Below are positions 19,733 through 30,970 of a stretch of DNA of 64,000 nt, in pieces. The DNA comes from Azoarcus sp. Aa7. GTDB taxonomy: Bacteria; Pseudomonadota; Gammaproteobacteria; Burkholderiales; Rhodocyclaceae. Location of the stretch: NCBI RefSeq assembly GCF_014822185.1, contig NZ_QVLR01000009.1, positions 186,001 through 250,000 on the forward strand. Direction: 5' to 3'. Made by a program: the position numbers and the translations under genes. Under the pieces are notes generated by a model. It saw only the letters and a program-made list of their open reading frames with translations. It had not been told where the DNA came from and did no database searches. Numbering within the stretch: the stretch's first letter is position 1; each line of letters starts with the position of its first letter.

Positions 19733-19975
19733 CTATTTCCTGAGGCGCGTGACGACAAACAGGATCACGATCGCGCCAACGACCGAGCCGACGAAGCCGG
19801 CGGGCTGGCCCGGCCGATACAGGCCGAGAAATTGTCCGCCGTAGCCCGCCAGCATCGCACCGGCGATGCCGAGCAGGGTCGTCATGATGATGCCCAGCCC
19901 GTCCCTCCCCGGATGCAGCAGGCGAGCGAGCAAGCCGACGACAAAGCCGATGACGATGGTGGCGATCAGGGACAT
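19733..19975 (-). CDS. Small GlsB/YeaQ/YmgE-type membrane protein
   Basis: This 80-residue hydrophobic protein begins MSLIATIVIGFVVGLLARLLHPG. It has about three membrane segments with glycine-rich turns, the pattern of the GlsB/YeaQ/YmgE (transglycosylase-associated) family. The function of that family is not well defined; members are often stress-induced. ATG at 19975 has a strong AGGGAGG ribosome site. The upstream extension of the frame lies over the preceding gene and is not used. It follows the exonuclease gene by 13 bases on the same strand. Confidence 0.85.
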   Translation of the reverse strand: MSLIATIVIGFVVGLLARLLHPGRDGLGIIMTTLLGIAGAMLAGYGGQFLGLYRPGQPAGFVGSVVGAIVILFVVTRLRK

Positions 19976-19988
19976 CTGAAATACCTCC

Positions 19989-20783
19989 CTACGGTTTAGG
20001 CGCCAGCCAGGCGGCGAGAAACTCCTTCCAGTGCGGCGCGTCGATGCGCGCAAGCGACTGGCGCACCACGTCCAGTTCGGCCTCGTAGGCCGCCGTGTCG
20101 AGCTGGCCGCGCATGCGCTGAAAACCAAGATACACGAGGTAGGTGTTTACGACGTCGGTCTCGCAGTAGTCGCGAATCTCCGCAATCCGCCCTTCCTGCC
20201 AGGCCGGCCACACCGCCGAGCCATCCATGCCGAGCTTGCCCGGGAAGCCCATCAGCTTGGCAAGCTCATCCAGCGGCGCATTCGCGCGCGGCTGGTACAT
20301 CGCCAACAGGTCCATCAGGTCGAGATGGCGGCTGTGATAGCGGCCGATATAGTTGTTCCACTTGAAATCGCGCGAGTCGTGGTAATCGCCCTCGCCCTGA
20401 TCCCAGTAACGCGGCGCGGACACGCCGTGCCGCAAGCCGCGGTAGTGCAGCACCGGCAGATCGAAGCCGCCGCCGTTCCACGACACGATCTGCGGCGTGT
20501 AGCGCTCGATGCCGTCGAAGAAGCGCTGGATGATCTCTCCCTCGCCGCTGTCCGGCTCCGACAACGAAAACACGCGGAACTGGTTCGCGTCACGCAGGGC
20601 GCAGGAAATCGTCACGACACGCTGCAGGTGATGCTGCAGGAAATCGCTCCCACCCGCTGCGCGGCGCTGCTGGAACGCGAATTCTGCGACCTCGTAGTCG
20701 CTCAGGTCCTCGGGCAGGCCATTGAGCACGCGAATGCCGGCCACGTCCGGAATGGTTTCGATATCGAATACGAGGACCGGCAC
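19989..20783 (-). CDS. DEDD-type 3'-5' exonuclease (PolB-associated exonuclease-like)
   Basis: This 264-residue protein has the three exonuclease motifs of the DnaQ-like fold: FDIETIP at the N-terminus, SWNGGGFDLP near residue 105 and YCETDVVNTYL near residue 208. It fits the family of predicted 3'-5' exonucleases related to the proofreading domain of B-family polymerases. No polymerase domain is attached, so it probably acts in DNA or RNA repair or turnover; the substrate is unknown. It lies 21 bases after cysM on the same strand. Confidence 0.85.
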   Translation of the reverse strand: MPVLVFDIETIPDVAGIRVLNGLPEDLSDYEVAEFAFQQRRAAGGSDFLQHHLQRVVTISCALRDANQFRVFSLSEPDSGEGEIIQRFFDGIERYTPQIVSWNGGGFDLPVLHYRGLRHGVSAPRYWDQGEGDYHDSRDFKWNNYIGRYHSRHLDLMDLLAMYQPRANAPLDELAKLMGFPGKLGMDGSAVWPAWQEGRIAEIRDYCETDVVNTYLVYLGFQRMRGQLDTAAYEAELDVVRQSLARIDAPHWKEFLAAWLAPKP

Positions 20784-20804
20784 TGCGCGTCTCCAGAAAG
20801 ATCG

Positions 20805-21695
20805 TCAGCCCGGGAACACGCCCGTCGACAAATAACGGTCGCCGCGATCGCAGACGATCGAAACGATCACGGCATTCTCCAGCTGCGCGGCAAGGCGCAC
20901 CGCCACGTGCATCGCCCCGCCCGACGAAATGCCCGCGAAAATGCCCTCTTCGCGCGCCAGGCGGCGCGTCATTTCCTCGGCATCGGCCTGGCTCACATAC
21001 TCCAGCGCATCGACGCGGGGCTTCTCGTAGATGCGCGGCATATAGGCCTCCGGCCACTTGCGGATACCCGGAATCTGCGAACCCTCCTCGGGTTGGCAGC
21101 CGATGATGCGGATCGCCGGATTCCTTTCCTTGAGGAAGTGCGAACAGCCCATGATCGTCCCGGTCGTCCCCATGCTGCTGATGAAGTGGGTGATGCGGCC
21201 GCCCGTCTGCTCCCATATCTCCGGTCCGGTCGCCTCGTAGTGCGCCAGCGGATTGTCCTGATTGGCGAACTGGTCGAGGATGATGCCCCGGCCCTCGTCG
21301 CGCATGCGTTCGGCGACATCGCGGGCCATCTCCATGCCGCCTTCGCGCGGCGTCAGTACCAGCTCCGCACCGAAGGCGCGCATCGTCTGACGGCGCTCCA
21401 CACTCTGGTTCTCCGGCATGACCAGGATCATGCGATAACCGCGGATCGCCGCTGCCATTGCGAGCGCGATGCCGGTGTTGCCGCTCGTCGCTTCGATCAG
21501 CGTATCGCCCGGGCGAATGTCGCCGCGCCGCTCCGCGTGCACGATCATCGACAGGGCCGGTCGGTCTTTCACCGACCCGGCGGGGTTGTTGCCTTCGAGC
21601 TTGGCGAGGATCACGTTGTTGCGCCCCGCCCCGATGCGCTGCAGGCGCACCAGCGGAGTCTGACCCACATAATCGTCGAGCGTCTTGAAATCCAT
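20805..21695 (-). CDS. cysM: Cysteine synthase B
   Basis: This pyridoxal-phosphate enzyme makes cysteine from O-acetylserine and sulfide or thiosulfate. The 296-residue product starts MDFKTLDDYVGQTPLVRLQR. It has the PLP-lysine segment NNPAGSVKDRPAL near residue 40, the phosphate-binding loop SGNTGIALA and the glycine loop SSMGTTGTIMG. Its short length and overall sequence favour CysM over CysK. It lies between ugd and the exonuclease gene on the same strand. Confidence 0.92.
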   Translation of the reverse strand: MDFKTLDDYVGQTPLVRLQRIGAGRNNVILAKLEGNNPAGSVKDRPALSMIVHAERRGDIRPGDTLIEATSGNTGIALAMAAAIRGYRMILVMPENQSVERRQTMRAFGAELVLTPREGGMEMARDVAERMRDEGRGIILDQFANQDNPLAHYEATGPEIWEQTGGRITHFISSMGTTGTIMGCSHFLKERNPAIRIIGCQPEEGSQIPGIRKWPEAYMPRIYEKPRVDALEYVSQADAEEMTRRLAREEGIFAGISSGGAMHVAVRLAAQLENAVIVSIVCDRGDRYLSTGVFPG

Positions 21696-21809
21696 CTTGC
21701 CTTGTTCCGGAATGGTTGGTCCGTCCCGATCTTAAGCCGCCGCCGCCCGAATCGATAACCCGCGTCGCGGTATAAGCTTATAGCGCCATCGGTACCCGGC
21801 GACCGCGAA

Positions 21810-23132
21810 TCAGCGCCGCCCGATCCCGTGATACTCGAGACCGGCACGCATCATCGTCGCCGGGTCGTACATGTTGCGACCGTCGAACACCACCGGATGA
21901 CGCAGCAGTTCGCGGATGCGCTCGAAGTCCGGGCTGCGGAATTCCTTCCACTCGGTGACGATCACCAGCGCGTCCGCCCCCTCGAGCGCCGCCATGGGGC
22001 GATCGACGTAACGCAGCCGCGCCTCGTCGCCGAAGATGCGGCGCGCCTCGTCCATCGCCACCGGATCGTAGGCCGACACCGTCGCCCCGCGGCGGAACAG
22101 CTCCCCGATCACCACGCGGCTCGGCGCATCGCGCATGTCGTCCGTGTTGGGCTTGAATGCGAGCCCCCACAGGCCGAAATGCATTCCGGAAAGATCCGAT
22201 CCGAAGCGCGCGACGATCTTGTCCACCAGCTTCAGCTTCTGCGCCTCGTTCGCCTGCTCGACCGAGTTCAGGATCAACAGATCGTGCCCATGCTCGCGGC
22301 CAGTGCTGACCAGCGCCTTGACGTCCTTGGGAAAGCAGGAGCCGCCATAGCCGCAACCCGCATACAGGAAATGCCAGCCGATACGCGGATCCGAACCGAT
22401 GCCCTGGCGCACCAGCTCGATGTCCGCCCCGAGCACTTCGGCGAGATTAGCCAGCTCGTTCATGAAGCTGATACGGGTCGCGAGCATCGCGTTCGCAGCG
22501 TACTTGGTCAGCTCGGCGCTGCGCACATCCATCACCAGCAGCTTTTCGTGGTTGCGCTGGAACGGCCCGTAGAGCTCGCGCATCAGCATGATCGCACGCT
22601 CGTCGTTCGCACCGACGATGATGCGGTCGGGCCGCATGAAGTCATCGACCGCAGCCCCTTCCTTCAGGAATTCAGGGTTCGACACCACGCTGAAGGGCAG
22701 GTCGGCCCCCCTCGCCTTCAGCTCCGCCGCGATCGCCTCGCTGACCTTGTCGCCGGTGCCGACCGGAACGGTCGACTTGTCGACCACCACGCGATAACCG
22801 TCCATGTGGCGACCGATATTCCGCGCCGCCGCCAGCACGTACTTCAGGTCCGCCGATCCGTCCTCGTCCGGCGGCGTGCCGACCGCGATGAACTGTACCG
22901 CACCAAATTTGGCCGCGTATTCCACGTCGGTCGTAAACGAAAGACGTCCGGCCGCGACGTTGCGCCGCACGATCTCCAGCAGACCAGGCTCGTGGATCGG
23001 GATCCCGCCCTCCTCGAGGACACGGATCTTCGCCGGATCGACATCCAGGCACAGCACATCGTTGCCCACATCGGCCAGGCAGGCGCCACTGACGAGGCCC
23101 ACGTAACCGGTACCGACCACGGTGATCTTCAT
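21810..23132 (-). CDS. ugd: UDP-glucose 6-dehydrogenase
   Basis: This NAD-dependent cytoplasmic enzyme oxidises UDP-glucose to UDP-glucuronate for polysaccharide or lipid A sugar synthesis. The 440-residue product begins [20 protein letters not shown], with the Rossmann GXGXXG motif. The catalytic cysteine lies in [14 protein letters not shown], and a C-terminal UDP-binding domain follows. ATG at 23132 was chosen over an upstream frame start because the family starts at MKIT. The ribosome site is GGGGTAG. It follows lapB by 74 bases; no other sugar genes are nearby. Confidence 0.95.
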   Translation of the reverse strand: MKITVVGTGYVGLVSGACLADVGNDVLCLDVDPAKIRVLEEGGIPIHEPGLLEIVRRNVAAGRLSFTTDVEYAAKFGAVQFIAVGTPPDEDGSADLKYVLAAARNIGRHMDGYRVVVDKSTVPVGTGDKVSEAIAAELKARGADLPFSVVSNPEFLKEGAAVDDFMRPDRIIVGANDERAIMLMRELYGPFQRNHEKLLVMDVRSAELTKYAANAMLATRISFMNELANLAEVLGADIELVRQGIGSDPRIGWHFLYAGCGYGGSCFPKDVKALVSTGREHGHDLLILNSVEQANEAQKLKLVDKIVARFGSDLSGMHFGLWGLAFKPNTDDMRDAPSRVVIGELFRRGATVSAYDPVAMDEARRIFGDEARLRYVDRPMAALEGADALVIVTEWKEFRSPDFERIRELLRHPVVFDGRNMYDPATMMRAGLEYHGIGRR

Positions 23133-23206
23133 GGATCTACCCCATTCGAAATGAAAAACGGTCCGCATGCCGCGAACCGCCGGAAAACAGGATCAGCGCG
23201 TGGTGC

Positions 23207-24382
23207 TCACGGCGCGAGATCGTACTCTTCGGTACGCCGCGGCGGATAGGTCTCCCAACCGCCGCAGGCCGGACAGCGCCATTGGAACTGTCGCGCCTTG
23301 AAACCGCATTCGGCGCAGCGGTAGCGCGCCACCCGGCGCGTATGGCCGTGGATGAGCTGCTTCACCAGCTCGATGTCACCACGCTGCTCGGAAGGCACAT
23401 GCAGCAGCGCTGCCTCGAGGAGCTTGTCGAGGCCCAGCAGGGTCGGATTGCGCCGCAACTCCTCGCGCACCAGGTCGTACGCGGCGCGCGAACCTTCCTT
23501 TTCCAGCTCCCAGTGGAAGACCTCGTCGAGGAGATCCAGCGAGGCATGCCGCTCGAGCCACGAGCGCAACAAGGTCTGCCCCTGCTCTACACGGCCCAGC
23601 TTCGAGTGCGCATCCATCACGCGCTCCGCGACCAGCGCGAGATAGATCGGGTCCTGGCTCTCGACGCGCTTCCATACTTCGATCGCCTCCTCGTATCGCC
23701 CCTGCACCGCGAGCAAATCGCCCTGGACCAGGCTCGCACGCACACAGCGCCGGTTGATCGAGAAGGCCTCGTCGAGAAATTTCTGCGTTTCGTCGTACTT
23801 CGAACTCGCGAGGGCCGAAGTTGCCAGTTCGCAGTAGAAGTTCGCCACCTCCTTGCGCCACAGCACGCTTTCGTGGTCCGGCAGCGCCTTGGCTGCCTCG
23901 ACGGCCTTCGCCCAGTCCTTCTCCTGCTGGTAGATCTCCAGCAGATAGCGCATGGCGATGTCGTTGAGGCGGGAATCACGCAGCTGCGCGAACACCGCCT
24001 CCGCACGATCGAGCAGACCGGCCTTGAGATAGTCCTGCCCCAGTTCGGCCAGCGCCTGAAGGCGCTGCTCCTCCGACAGATCCTCGCGATCGACGAGATT
24101 CTGGTGCATGCGGATGGCCCGGTCGGTCTCGCCCCGCCGCCGGAACAGGCTGCCGAGCGCAAAGTGCAACTCTATCGTCTGGGGGTCGATCTTTACCGCC
24201 TCGATGAAGGCATCGATCGCCTTGTCCTGCTGCTCGTTGAGCAGGAAATTCAGGCCCGAAAGATAGGAACGCGGCAGCGCGCGCGACTCATGCACGACCT
24301 GACGGATGTCGATGCGCGCGGCCAGCCAGCCCAAGCCGAAAAACAAGGGCAGGGCGAGAAACCACCAAAGTTCAATGTCCAT
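23207..24382 (-). CDS. lapB: LapB (YciM), TPR regulator of lipopolysaccharide assembly
   Basis: LapB is an inner-membrane protein that controls lipopolysaccharide synthesis by guiding FtsH degradation of LpxC. The 391-residue product has an N-terminal membrane anchor (about residues 5-22). A series of TPR repeats follows (about 60-330). The C-terminal rubredoxin-like zinc or iron site has two cysteine pairs, CAECG and CPACG. All three parts match the family. It starts 5 bases after lapA, an arrangement kept in many proteobacteria. Confidence 0.95.
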   Translation of the reverse strand: MDIELWWFLALPLFFGLGWLAARIDIRQVVHESRALPRSYLSGLNFLLNEQQDKAIDAFIEAVKIDPQTIELHFALGSLFRRRGETDRAIRMHQNLVDREDLSEEQRLQALAELGQDYLKAGLLDRAEAVFAQLRDSRLNDIAMRYLLEIYQQEKDWAKAVEAAKALPDHESVLWRKEVANFYCELATSALASSKYDETQKFLDEAFSINRRCVRASLVQGDLLAVQGRYEEAIEVWKRVESQDPIYLALVAERVMDAHSKLGRVEQGQTLLRSWLERHASLDLLDEVFHWELEKEGSRAAYDLVREELRRNPTLLGLDKLLEAALLHVPSEQRGDIELVKQLIHGHTRRVARYRCAECGFKARQFQWRCPACGGWETYPPRRTEEYDLAP

Positions 24383-24387
24383 CGGAT

Positions 24388-24705
24388 TCAGAAGGTTTCC
24401 GGTGCCTGCATCTCGGGCGCAGGCGGGGCCGTGACGCCCGTGGGGGCCTGGCGATCACGCTCGGCGCGGGCGAGTTGGCGGCGCAGACGGCCGATCTCGC
24501 GCCGTTGGCGCAGCAGCGAGCCGAAGGTGGCCGTAACCCCCAGCAGCGCCCCCGCGGTGAAGGACACCAGGATCACGAACACGAGCGGCAACTGCCACGC
24601 GCTTCCGAAGAAGAACTGGAGGCCGACCAGATGATCGTTCTTCACTGCAAAACCGAACAGCAGAAAGAACAGCAGGAGGCGGAAGAACCACATCAGGATA
24701 CGCAT
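24388..24705 (-). CDS. lapA: LapA-domain membrane protein
   Basis: This 105-residue inner-membrane protein has two hydrophobic segments (about residues 3-20 and 40-62). A short basic coiled-coil-like tail follows (RQRREIGRLRRQLARAERD). It is typical of LapA (YciS), the partner of LapB in lipopolysaccharide assembly. lapB follows 5 bases later. A terminator separates it from ihfB upstream, so lapAB may have its own promoter, which I could not identify. Confidence 0.9.
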   Translation of the reverse strand: MRILMWFFRLLLFFLLFGFAVKNDHLVGLQFFFGSAWQLPLVFVILVSFTAGALLGVTATFGSLLRQRREIGRLRRQLARAERDRQAPTGVTAPPAPEMQAPETF

Positions 24706-24733
24706 GGGTCGGAATTATCCCCGAGCAAATGAC

Positions 24734-24761
24734 AAAAAAGAAGGCGGCTCACGCCGCCTTC
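24734..24761 (-). terminator. Rho-independent terminator after ihfB
   Basis: On the minus strand a nine-base stem GAAGGCGGC / GCCGCCTTC (24761-24753 and 24748-24740) with a GTGA loop is followed by six T. It lies 36 bases after the ihfB stop and 28 bases before lapA. Confidence 0.88.
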
Positions 24762-24797
24762 CCTGTCGATCACGAGGCAAATTCCAGAACTGCACGC

Positions 24798-25082
24798 TCA
24801 ACCCGCGATATCCACGCGTTCGCGCAGTTCCTTGCCTGCCTTGAAATGGGGCACGTACTTTTCAGGTACATGCACCTTGTCTCCGGATTTCGGATTACGT
24901 CCCACACGGGGCGGACGGTAATTCAACGCAAAACTGCCAAACCCGCGGATCTCGATGCGATCTCCGCGCGCCAGCGCATCGGACATCGCATCGATCACCA
25001 TCTTGACCGCGTAATCGGCATCTTTTGCGACCAACTGGGGAAAACGCGCCGCCAGCCTCGCAATCAGCTCCGATTTGGTCAT
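24798..25082 (-). CDS. ihfB: Integration host factor beta subunit
   Basis: IHF-beta forms a heterodimer with IHF-alpha that bends DNA at specific sites and helps recombination and transcription. The 94-residue product begins [17 protein letters not shown]. It has the DNA-binding arm region [17 protein letters not shown] with the intercalating proline segment of the HU/IHF family. ATG at 25082 is used; a TTG two codons upstream is less likely. No clear ribosome site is visible. It follows rpsA by 12 bases, the usual rpsA-ihfB order. Confidence 0.96.
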   Translation of the reverse strand: MTKSELIARLAARFPQLVAKDADYAVKMVIDAMSDALARGDRIEIRGFGSFALNYRPPRVGRNPKSGDKVHVPEKYVPHFKAGKELRERVDIAG

Positions 25083-25094
25083 GACCAATCAGAT

Positions 25095-26801
<1,707 letters not shown>

Positions 26802-26816
26802 AAGGAGTTGAAATCC

Positions 26817-26836
26817 AAAAGCCGCCCGAAAGCGGC
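26817..26836 (-). terminator. Possible terminator between cmk and rpsA
   Basis: On the minus strand a five-base stem GCCGC/GCGGC with a six-base loop is followed by TTTT. The stem is short and the T run is brief, so it may be only a partial terminator in front of rpsA. Confidence 0.45.
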
Positions 26837-26912
26837 CACCAGCGGTAGATTGAAAAAAACGGATCGCCCCGGAATCCGGAGCCGGCGACCCACCTTCAGC
26901 GGAGACGCTCCG

Positions 26913-28847
26913 TCAGGAACGAACCCGGTCAAGCACAAAGCCGACGGCCTGCTCGACGTCCATTTCGGTGGTATCGAGAAGCGCCGCATCCGGCAACTTC
27001 TGTAAGGGCGCCACGGGCCGGGCGGCATCGCGCGCATCCCGGTCCTGAAGATCCTTTAGAAGACTTTCCATGTTAGCAGCCATTCCCTTTTCGATCAACT
27101 GCTTATAGCGGCGTGTGGCGCGCGCCTGGGCAGTGGCCGTCAGGAAGATCTTGGTGCCGGCATCGGGAAAGACCACCGACCCCATGTCCCGCCCCTCGGC
27201 AACCAGGCCGGGCGCATGTCGATATTCACGCTGCCGGTCGAGCAGGGCGGCACGTACCTCCGCCAGCACCGCCACCTTCGAAGCGCCGGCCGAGGCTTCC
27301 TCGGTGCGGATCGCATCCGTCACGTCTTCGCCGCCGAGGAACACGCGCCCCTCGGCGAAGCGCGCCGGCAGCGCGGCGGCCAGCCGCACAAGGCCGGACT
27401 CGTCGTCGAACGACACCCCCGTCCGCATCGCGGCAAGAGCTACGAGGCGATACAGGGATCCGCTGTCGAGGCAGTGATAGCCCAAGGCTTCCGCCACCTG
27501 CGCCGCGACGGTGCCCTTGCCGGAAGCCGAGGGCCCGTCGATCGCAACGACAGGCACCGGGCGGGTGACCTCGCCAAAGCGCTCGAAGTAGGTCGGAAAG
27601 GTCTTGTTGACGCACTTCGGATCGTTGATCCGCACGCGACAATCGCCCAGCGACACGAGCGAGAAGCACATCGCCATGCGGTGGTCGTCATAGGTGTCGA
27701 TCGCCGCGGGAACGAGCCGCTCGGGCGGCGTCACGCACAGGTAGTCGGCGCCCTCCTCGACCGTGGCACCGACCTTGCGCAGCTCGTTCGCCATCGCCGC
27801 GATGCGGTCGGTCTCCTTGACCCGCCAGCTTGCGATATTGCGCAGGCGGCATGGACCGTCGGCAAAGAGGGCGGCAACGGCCAACGTCATTGCTGCATCG
27901 GGGATGTGGTTGAGGTCGAGATCGAAGGCCTTGAGGCGCCCTCCCTCGGGCGCACGCGCCTCGATCCAGTTGTCGCCCATGTCGATACGGGCACCGAGTT
28001 GCTCGAGCGCCTCCGCGAAACGCACATCTCCCTGGATACTGCTGCGCCCGACCCCCTCCACGCGCACCGGCCCGCCGCCGATCGCCCCCGCCGCGAGGAA
28101 ATACGATGCCGACGAGGCATCCCCTTCGACGAAGACGACACCGGGAGTGCGGTAACGGACACCGCCCGGCACGGTGAAGCGCTCCCACCCCTCGCGCTGG
28201 ACGACGACGCCGAAGCGCGCCATCAGGTCGAGTGTAATGCCGATGTAGGGCTTCGAGATGAGCTCGCCCACGACCTCGACCGCGGTCTCGACGCCGGTGA
28301 GCGGCAGCGCCATCAGCAGGGCCGTCAGGAACTGGCTCGACACGTCGCCGCGCACGCGCACCACACCGCCCGGCCGGATCGCAGCCGGACGAATGTGCAG
28401 CGGCGGGAAACCTTCGTTGCCGGCGTAGCGGATATCGGCGCCGATCTCGCGCAGGCCATCCACGAGGTCGCCGATCGGGCGTTCGTGCATGCGAGGAACA
28501 CCCGACAGCCGGTACTCGCCCCCCGACAGCGCCAGTGCGGCCGTCAACGGACGGAACGCGGTCCCCGCGTTGCCGAGGAACAGGTCCGCGGCCTTCACCG
28601 GAAAGGAGCCACCAACGCCGCGCACGCGGTAGTCGTCTCTCTCGCCGTCGCGCGACCATTCGACGCCGAGCGCCCGCAGCGCCTCCAGCATGCGCTCGAC
28701 GTCGTCCGACGCGAGCAGGTCACGGATGTCGGTTTCGCCCTCGGCCAGGGCCGCCAGCAGGAGCGTACGGTTCGATATGCTCTTGGACCCGGGCAGGCGA
28801 ACGCGCCCGCTCGCGCCGAGCAGCGGCGGCAAATCAAGAAATTCCAT
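26913..28847 (-). CDS. aroA-cmk: Fused EPSP synthase and cytidylate kinase
   Basis: One 644-residue chain joins two enzymes. Residues 1 to about 425 are 5-enolpyruvylshikimate-3-phosphate synthase, with [18 protein letters not shown] near the start, [12 protein letters not shown] and the later [11 protein letters not shown]. Residues of about 430-644 are cytidylate kinase, with the phosphate loop [14 protein letters not shown] and the [12 protein letters not shown] segment. The first acts in chorismate synthesis and the second phosphorylates CMP and dCMP. ATG at 28847 has GGAGTGACC upstream and lies two bases after the tyrA stop. Bifunctional AroA-Cmk proteins are recorded in other proteobacteria. 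There is no internal stop or frame change at the junction. Confidence 0.95.
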   Translation of the reverse strand: MEFLDLPPLLGASGRVRLPGSKSISNRTLLLAALAEGETDIRDLLASDDVERMLEALRALGVEWSRDGERDDYRVRGVGGSFPVKAADLFLGNAGTAFRPLTAALALSGGEYRLSGVPRMHERPIGDLVDGLREIGADIRYAGNEGFPPLHIRPAAIRPGGVVRVRGDVSSQFLTALLMALPLTGVETAVEVVGELISKPYIGITLDLMARFGVVVQREGWERFTVPGGVRYRTPGVVFVEGDASSASYFLAAGAIGGGPVRVEGVGRSSIQGDVRFAEALEQLGARIDMGDNWIEARAPEGGRLKAFDLDLNHIPDAAMTLAVAALFADGPCRLRNIASWRVKETDRIAAMANELRKVGATVEEGADYLCVTPPERLVPAAIDTYDDHRMAMCFSLVSLGDCRVRINDPKCVNKTFPTYFERFGEVTRPVPVVAIDGPSASGKGTVAAQVAEALGYHCLDSGSLYRLVALAAMRTGVSFDDESGLVRLAAALPARFAEGRVFLGGEDVTDAIRTEEASAGASKVAVLAEVRAALLDRQREYRHAPGLVAEGRDMGSVVFPDAGTKIFLTATAQARATRRYKQLIEKGMAANMESLLKDLQDRDARDAARPVAPLQKLPDAALLDTTEMDVEQAVGFVLDRVRS

Positions 28848-28849
28848 GG

Positions 28850-29752
28850 TCACTCCGACCTTGAAGCTGGGTTGGCGGAATTGGCGAACTGCTCGCCCCA
28901 CTCGTTGCGCGCGTGGCGGGCCTCGCTGAAGAGCTGCTCGAGACGGGCCGCGTCGCCCGACAGGAGCAGGGCGCGCATGTAGGCCAGCTCGGCAAGATAC
29001 TGATCCAGCTCGGCAAGCAGTGCCTGGCGGTTCGCAATGCAGATGTCGCGCCACATCTCGGGATGGCTCGCCGCGATGCGGGTGAAGTCGCGAAATCCGC
29101 CGGCAGCGAAACTGAAGAGCTGTTCGGCATTGGCCCGCCCTGCGAGGTCATGCACGAGGCCGAACGCGAGCAGATGCGGCAGGTGGCTGACCGCGGCAAA
29201 GACCCGGTCATGCTCCTGCGGTGGCATCTCGTGGATCACGGCACCGCAGGCTTCCCAGGCCTCGCGGACGCGCAGAATGGCCGCCGGTTCGTTCTCCGGC
29301 AGCGGAGTGACGACAACCCGCCGCCCGTCGTACAGGCTCGCGAAAGCCGCATCGACGCCGCTCTTCTCGGCGCCGGCGATGGGATGCCCGGGCACCGTGT
29401 ACGCCAGATGTCCGCCGAGATGGCGATAGGTCGCCTCGATCACGTCGCGCTTGGTGCTGCCCGCGTCGGTCACGACCGTACCCGGCGCCAGATGGGGCGC
29501 CATGGCCGCCATGACTGCGTCCATCTGCCCCACCGGCGGGGCGAGCAGCACGAAGTCCGCGCCGTCGAGCGCCGACGCCCAGTCTTCGCTCGCCTCGTCG
29601 ATCACGCCCAGCTCCACCGCGCGCGACAGCGACTCCTTGCTGCGCCCGATGCCGACGATACGCCGCACCATCCCGGCGCGGCGCAGGGCCAGCGCGAAAG
29701 ACCCTCCGATCAGGCCGACGCCGCACACCACCAGCTTGTCGATCACACCCAT
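28850..29752 (-). CDS. tyrA: Prephenate dehydrogenase
   Basis: This NAD(P)-dependent enzyme converts prephenate to 4-hydroxyphenylpyruvate on the tyrosine branch; some relatives use arogenate. The 300-residue product has the nucleotide-binding motif [14 protein letters not shown] at the N-terminus. The prephenate-site segment [16 protein letters not shown] lies near residue 120. No chorismate mutase or regulatory domain is attached. ATG at 29752 has CGGAG upstream. It is separated from pheA by 113 bases in which I see no gene; many relatives carry an aminotransferase gene at this position. Confidence 0.93.
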   Translation of the reverse strand: MGVIDKLVVCGVGLIGGSFALALRRAGMVRRIVGIGRSKESLSRAVELGVIDEASEDWASALDGADFVLLAPPVGQMDAVMAAMAPHLAPGTVVTDAGSTKRDVIEATYRHLGGHLAYTVPGHPIAGAEKSGVDAAFASLYDGRRVVVTPLPENEPAAILRVREAWEACGAVIHEMPPQEHDRVFAAVSHLPHLLAFGLVHDLAGRANAEQLFSFAAGGFRDFTRIAASHPEMWRDICIANRQALLAELDQYLAELAYMRALLLSGDAARLEQLFSEARHARNEWGEQFANSANPASRSE

Positions 29753-29865
29753 GCACGAAACTCCGGGGACCCGCGTCCCTCATCCATCCCTTGCCGACGA
29801 AACAGGAGCGCGCCACACCGGACGACCGGCGCCGATGCTGCCCGTCTCGCGCCTGCGGTGACGCG

Positions 29866-30930
29866 TCAGATCGCGGCCACCGGATAGGACCCCAGTATCT
29901 TGACGAATGCGGCCCGCTCGTTGAGTTCCTGCAGCGCAGCCGCGACGCTCGCATCCTCGCGATGGCCGTCGATATCGACGTAGAACACGTACTCCCACAG
30001 CCCGCCGCGCGCCGGGCGCGACTGCAGCTTGGTCATGTCGACCCCGTGCCGCGCCAGCGGCTCGAGCAGCGCGTGCATCGCTCCGGGACGGTTCGACGCG
30101 GAACATACGAGCGAGGTCTTGTCGCACCCGGACGGGCCCGCATCATGATCGCCGATCACGACGAACCGCGTCGTATTGTTGGGGTCGTCCTCGATGTTCG
30201 CCGCCAACACATTGAGCCCGTACAACTCCGCCGCGGCCTCGCCGGCGATCGCGCACGACTCCGGATCCTCGGCTGCCATGCGTGCAGCTTCCGCGTTACT
30301 CGCCACCGGCACGCGCGACAGGTGCGCGAGGTTGCGGTTCAGCCACTCATGGCACTGCGCGAGCGACTGGGCATGGGAATACAGCCGTTTCGCCGCGCCG
30401 ATCCCTTCAGCCTTCGACAGCAAGTGCTGATGGACGCGAAGATTCACTTCGCCGCAGATCTTCAGCGGATTCGCGAGCAGCAGGTCCAGCGCTCCGCCGA
30501 CGGCTCCCTCGGTCGAATTTTCGACGGGCACGACACCATAGTCGGCATTCCCCGCCTCGACCGCGCGGAACACGTCATCGATCGCGGCGGTCGGCATCAG
30601 CGCTGCGGCACCGCCGAAATGCTTGCGCGCGGCACTCTCGGAGAAAGTGCCCGCTGGCCCGAGATAGGCCACCTTGGTCGGATGCTCCAGCGCAAGGCAG
30701 GCCGACATGATTTCGCGGAAAATCCGTTGCACCGCCTGATCGGGCAAGGGCCCCGGATTCGCCGCAGCAAGGCGCCGCAGCACCTGCGCCTCGCGCTCGG
30801 GACGATAGAGATTGCCCTGCTTGATCTCGCCGATGCGCTGCGCGCTGCGCGCACGCTCGGCAAGACACGCGAGGATCTCCTCGTCGAGCCGGTCGATGTT
30901 GTTCCTGAGATTCGTCAGTTCGTCGCTCAT
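29866..30930 (-). CDS. pheA: Bifunctional chorismate mutase / prephenate dehydratase
   Basis: This enzyme makes phenylpyruvate from chorismate in two steps for phenylalanine. The 354-residue product has an AroQ-type chorismate mutase domain (residues 1 to about 85, LRNNIDRLDEEILACLAERA). A prephenate dehydratase domain follows with TFSESAARKHFG and VPVENSTEGAVG. The C-terminal ACT domain has SNRPGAMHALL and a QSRP segment in place of the usual ESRP, and probably senses phenylalanine. It follows serC by 40 bases in the gyrA-serC-pheA-tyrA-aroA order. Confidence 0.95.
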   Translation of the reverse strand: MSDELTNLRNNIDRLDEEILACLAERARSAQRIGEIKQGNLYRPEREAQVLRRLAAANPGPLPDQAVQRIFREIMSACLALEHPTKVAYLGPAGTFSESAARKHFGGAAALMPTAAIDDVFRAVEAGNADYGVVPVENSTEGAVGGALDLLLANPLKICGEVNLRVHQHLLSKAEGIGAAKRLYSHAQSLAQCHEWLNRNLAHLSRVPVASNAEAARMAAEDPESCAIAGEAAAELYGLNVLAANIEDDPNNTTRFVVIGDHDAGPSGCDKTSLVCSASNRPGAMHALLEPLARHGVDMTKLQSRPARGGLWEYVFYVDIDGHREDASVAAALQELNERAAFVKILGSYPVAAI

Positions 30931-30970
30931 GCTCGCCTCTTCACCCCCCGCCGGGGCAGCTCAAGCCATT

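Noticed and set aside
29753-29865. A missing hisC-type aminotransferase gene between pheA and tyrA
   Set aside because: The gap is only 113 bases with no coding remnant, so no gene or pseudogene can be supported.
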